From contig JAFGPV010000084.1 in the NCBI GenBank assembly GCA_016936015.1, forward strand, positions 1 to 52,459: a stretch of 52,459 nt of DNA, given 5' to 3'. This DNA is from Pirellulales bacterium. Its GTDB lineage: Bacteria; Planctomycetota; Planctomycetia; Pirellulales; Thermoguttaceae. The position numbers and the translations under genes are program-made. The notes below the pieces were generated by a model. That model did no database searches and was not told the origin of the DNA. It saw only the letters and a program-made list of their open reading frames with translations. Positions 50,179 through 52,459 of this stretch are shown here, in pieces. Position 1 is the stretch's first letter, and each line of letters begins with the position of its first letter.

Positions 50179-51757
50179 AGGGATTCAACGGTGTCCTTCC
50201 ATCACGGCCGGAATCGGCAATACATCGCTTAAAAATCCACCACCCTCCCCCCAGGGCGACGATCAGCAGCACGACCGTCGAGGGTTCGGGGACGGGGTGG
50301 GAAGACGCGGCGCCTGCGCCGATTTTTAGGGTGGGCACGGTGATGCTGGAGGCCGTCAGCGATCCGGCGGCGACTTCGAGGGTTCCCAGGCCGTCGAGAT
50401 TGCCGAAGGCGTGCTGTCCGCCGGAAATTTTCAGTTTCGTCGCTACGGCCAGGGAAACGTCTTCCGCCGGGGCTAGCGTGGAGCCGCCGGCCAGTTCCAG
50501 CGTGCCGCCCAGGATCCAGGTCGGGCCGCTGAAGACGTTCTCTCCCGACAATGTCAGGGCGCCGCTGCCGGTTTTCAGCAGCTTGGCCCCGGCCACGGCG
50601 CCGGTTACCGAACCCCGGATCGTCAATTTACAGCCGGAGTTGACCTTGATCTTATTCATTCCGGTCGAAGCGACGGAAAAATTCCGGTCCGTGGAAACGT
50701 TGCTGCCTGTGACCTGGAGCGTGGCCGGATCGGCCCCGCCCTCGAGAACAATGGTTCCGTCGCTGCCGAGAACGCTCGGTTGTCCTTGATCGGCAAGAGA
50801 ACCGACAGTTAGCGTGCCGCCGCTGACGTGGACGCCGCCGGTGAACGTGCTGGTGGCGTTGGTCGGCGTCAAGGCGCCGGCGCCGGTTTTTTGGAGCGTG
50901 AGCTTGTTCGAGGCGCCGTCGGTGAACCGGCCGGCAAAGGAACATGAGCCGCCGTCGGTCCCGACGGTGAAGGTGGCGTCGGCGGCGCCGGAGTTGGTCA
51001 CCACGCCCCCGCTGTTGCCGCTGATGACGTCGACTCCTTCGCTGCGGCCGCCCAGATCGAAGGTCCCATACAGTTCCGCAATGCCCGCGTTGTCGGGGAT
51101 CTGGTCACCGCCGGAACCGGCCAGGCGAAGGGTTGCACCGGACTCGATGTGCTTGATCCCTGCGACCGCGTGGACCGCTGGGCCGCTGGCTTTTGCCAAC
51201 TCGGCCACGCCGGCGTTGACTTGGAGAAACACCTTGGAATTGTTGGTCTCTCCCCCGAGGACCAACGTACCGGAACCGCCCTTGTGCAGGGTTTTCTCGT
51301 GGTCCAACTCGTCATCGTCAAAGAGCGTGCCGGTGGCCGTCAGCGTGCGGCCCGACTTCACGATCCAATCCTGAATGGCGTGGAAACCCACGTCGGCATT
51401 GAGGATCACGTCGCGCGTGGCGTCGTTCATGTCGATCCCGCCGCCTTCGCGGAAACCGTTGGAATTTCCGAGGAAAAAAAGGCCGTTGACAACGACCGTA
51501 TCAGCGGGATTGAGCACCTTGATTTGCGTCAACTTCAATCCGGGAACGTCGCAGAGATTGGCCAACTGATACTGGCTTTGGTCGGTAAAAAGGGCGTAGT
51601 CCCAGTTTGCGGGTTTCACGCCGCCGTACCAGTTGATCGAAGTGCTCCAATAATTGTTCGCGCCGCCGCCGGTCCAGACGGGCTGGGCCGCCCGCGCTGA
51701 AAAAACAAGGGAACCTTCCAACAGGATCAAGGCAGAAAGACATTTCAACCAGGACAT
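50177..51757 (-). CDS. Autotransporter-repeat protein with PEP-CTERM signal
   Basis: 526 residues. Signal peptide MSWLKCLSALILLEGSLVFS ARA, then AQPVWTGGGANNYWSTSINW, the typical start of secreted planctomycete repeat proteins. Beta-strand repeats such as KSGRTLTATGTLF, HKGGSGTLVLGG, QKTGAGALTPTNATSTFTGG and KTGSGALTLSGENVFSGP follow. The PEP-CTERM region is HPVPEPSTVVLLIVALGGGW WIFKR, but the tail continues for another 14 residues (CIADSGRDGRTPLNP), longer than usual, and its stop codon lies in the hairpin. Sec export and exosortase handling are presumed. Confidence 0.88.
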   Translation of the reverse strand: MSWLKCLSALILLEGSLVFSARAAQPVWTGGGANNYWSTSINWYGGVKPANWDYALFTDQSQYQLANLCDVPGLKLTQIKVLNPADTVVVNGLFFLGNSNGFREGGGIDMNDATRDVILNADVGFHAIQDWIVKSGRTLTATGTLFDDDELDHEKTLHKGGSGTLVLGGETNNSKVFLQVNAGVAELAKASGPAVHAVAGIKHIESGATLRLAGSGGDQIPDNAGIAELYGTFDLGGRSEGVDVISGNSGGVVTNSGAADATFTVGTDGGSCSFAGRFTDGASNKLTLQKTGAGALTPTNATSTFTGGVHVSGGTLTVGSLADQGQPSVLGSDGTIVLEGGADPATLQVTGSNVSTDRNFSVASTGMNKIKVNSGCKLTIRGSVTGAVAGAKLLKTGSGALTLSGENVFSGPTWILGGTLELAGGSTLAPAEDVSLAVATKLKISGGQHAFGNLDGLGTLEVAAGSLTASSITVPTLKIGAGAASSHPVPEPSTVVLLIVALGGGWWIFKRCIADSGRDGRTPLNP

Positions 51758-52040
51758 GGCTCAAGTCCTCCAAGAATGAAGCGAAGCTCTCTGGATGACG
51801 CGAAACGACTCGGGCTGAAAAATCTGGCACCGGGCAATCTTCGCGGGAAGTGACAAGGCCCCGAGACCCCGGAATCACCAACAAACGGCATTTAAAATAT
51901 CAGGTTTTATTCCTGGATGCAAACACTCCCGACACACCCGGGGGGGAGGGGTCGAATTTTCGGCTATTCCCGAAAAAAACACCGACGGGGCCGATGTCTC
52001 CTCAGCGCCGTCGGTGGACCTTTTCACTCAAGGATTCTCT

Positions 52041-52073
52041 GCCCTCACCCTGCCCTCTCCCAGAGGGAGAGGG
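52041..52073. repeat. Palindromic repeat, family D (between PEP-CTERM gene and gapA)
   Basis: GCCCTCACCCTGCCCTCTCC CAGAGGGAGAGGG, ending 8 nt before the gapA stop codon on the opposite side. It could also act as the gapA terminator hairpin. Confidence 0.8.
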
Positions 52074-52080
52074 AAAGGAA

Positions 52081-52459
52081 CTACCGCTTGGCGATCATCT
52101 CAATCAGATCGACGGTGCGGCAGCTATATCCCCATTCGTTGTCGTACCAACTGATCACCTTCAGCATCGTGTCGCTCATCACCTGGGTCCAGTCGGCGGC
52201 GAAGACCGAACTGGCCGGCTCGCCGATGATGTCGCTGGAGACCAAGGGGTCCTCGGTGTATTTCAGGATGCCCTTCAAGGGTCCGTAAGCGGCTTCCTTC
52301 ATCGCCGCGTTGACGGCGTCCTTGGTCACCGGCCTGGCCATCTCGCAGGTCAGGTCGACGACGCTGCCGGTGGGCACCGGGACACGGAGCGAAATGCCCG
52401 TCATCTTACCCTTCAGTGCCGGGATCACCAATCCGACGGCCTTGGCCGCGCCGGTGGTC
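52081..52459 (-). CDS. gapA: Glyceraldehyde-3-phosphate dehydrogenase (5' part outside window)
   Basis: About 125 C-terminal residues. The frame reads from the window edge as [64 protein letters not shown] and [21 protein letters not shown], all standard GAPDH catalytic-domain signatures including the phosphate-binding and Tyr/Asn/Glu-containing C-terminal motif. The nucleophilic Cys and the NAD-binding domain lie upstream, outside the window. It is the glycolytic/gluconeogenic enzyme interconverting GAP and 1,3-bisphosphoglycerate. Confidence 0.96.
   Translation of the reverse strand, partial: TTGAAKAVGLVIPALKGKMTGISLRVPVPTGSVVDLTCEMARPVTKDAVNAAMKEAAYGPLKGILKYTEDPLVSSDIIGEPASSVFAADWTQVMSDTMLKVISWYDNEWGYSCRTVDLIEMIAKR

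Overview
The window looks like a chromosomal segment of a free-living planctomycete, probably from the Pirellulales/Thermogutta-like part of the phylum. This is an inference. It rests on a DUF1559 prepilin-like protein, three proteins pairing autotransporter-type beta-strand repeats with PEP-CTERM tails, a huge Ser/Thr kinase with an N-terminal zinc ribbon overlapping a sigma factor gene, two CelD-like GNAT proteins, fairly high GC, and a very high load of short palindromic repeats. No phage, insertion sequence or CRISPR array is visible.

Layout. 1-3655: end of a PEP-CTERM repeat protein, then DUF1559, lipoprotein and N-acetylneuraminate-lyase-like genes. 3656-5644: repeats, a nitroreductase remnant, tRNA-Glu(TTC) and csrA. 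5645-8787: coupled nuoI-like/fabI-like pair, a GNAT-type toxin-antitoxin pair, a BtaB-like methyltransferase. 8946-11873: three-subunit proton-translocating transhydrogenase (pntAA-pntAB-pntB). 12265-13842: fused SUMT-like/HemD protein. 14268-22820: envelope/exopolysaccharide block (HExxH protease, two CelD-like proteins, Wzz-like, O-antigen-ligase-like, degenerate sulfatase). 22876-28440: unknown helical protein, a 1310-residue secreted glycosidase-like protein, bioD. 28484-31668: hisD-hisC-hisB. 31982-39543: zinc-ribbon/STN-like protein and a 1758-residue secreted papain-family protease with beta-strand repeats and PEP-CTERM. 39669-40950: aromatic leader peptide, attenuator and DAHP synthase. 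40994-45672: kinase and sigma factor. 46419-52459: MoxR ATPase, hypothetical, transglutaminase-like protein, another PEP-CTERM repeat protein, and the end of gapA.

Two things stand out. First, DAHP synthase is preceded by a 24-codon ORF starting MAYNFTAYYWYYFT, followed by two identical 11-nt segments that can both pair with one intervening segment. One pairing is a rho-independent terminator with a U-run and the other is an antiterminator. This is a textbook-style attenuator sensing Phe, Tyr and Trp together. Second, about ten families of palindromic repeats are spread through the window, and many copies lie in frame inside real genes. Two sit inside the catalytic domain of the kinase, where one ~40-nt unit is read in two different frames. 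Others supply a start region or stop codons. Palindromic DNA thus appears to be seeding new protein sequence in this genome.

All calls are from reading the sequence by eye; no database search, folding program or aligner was run.
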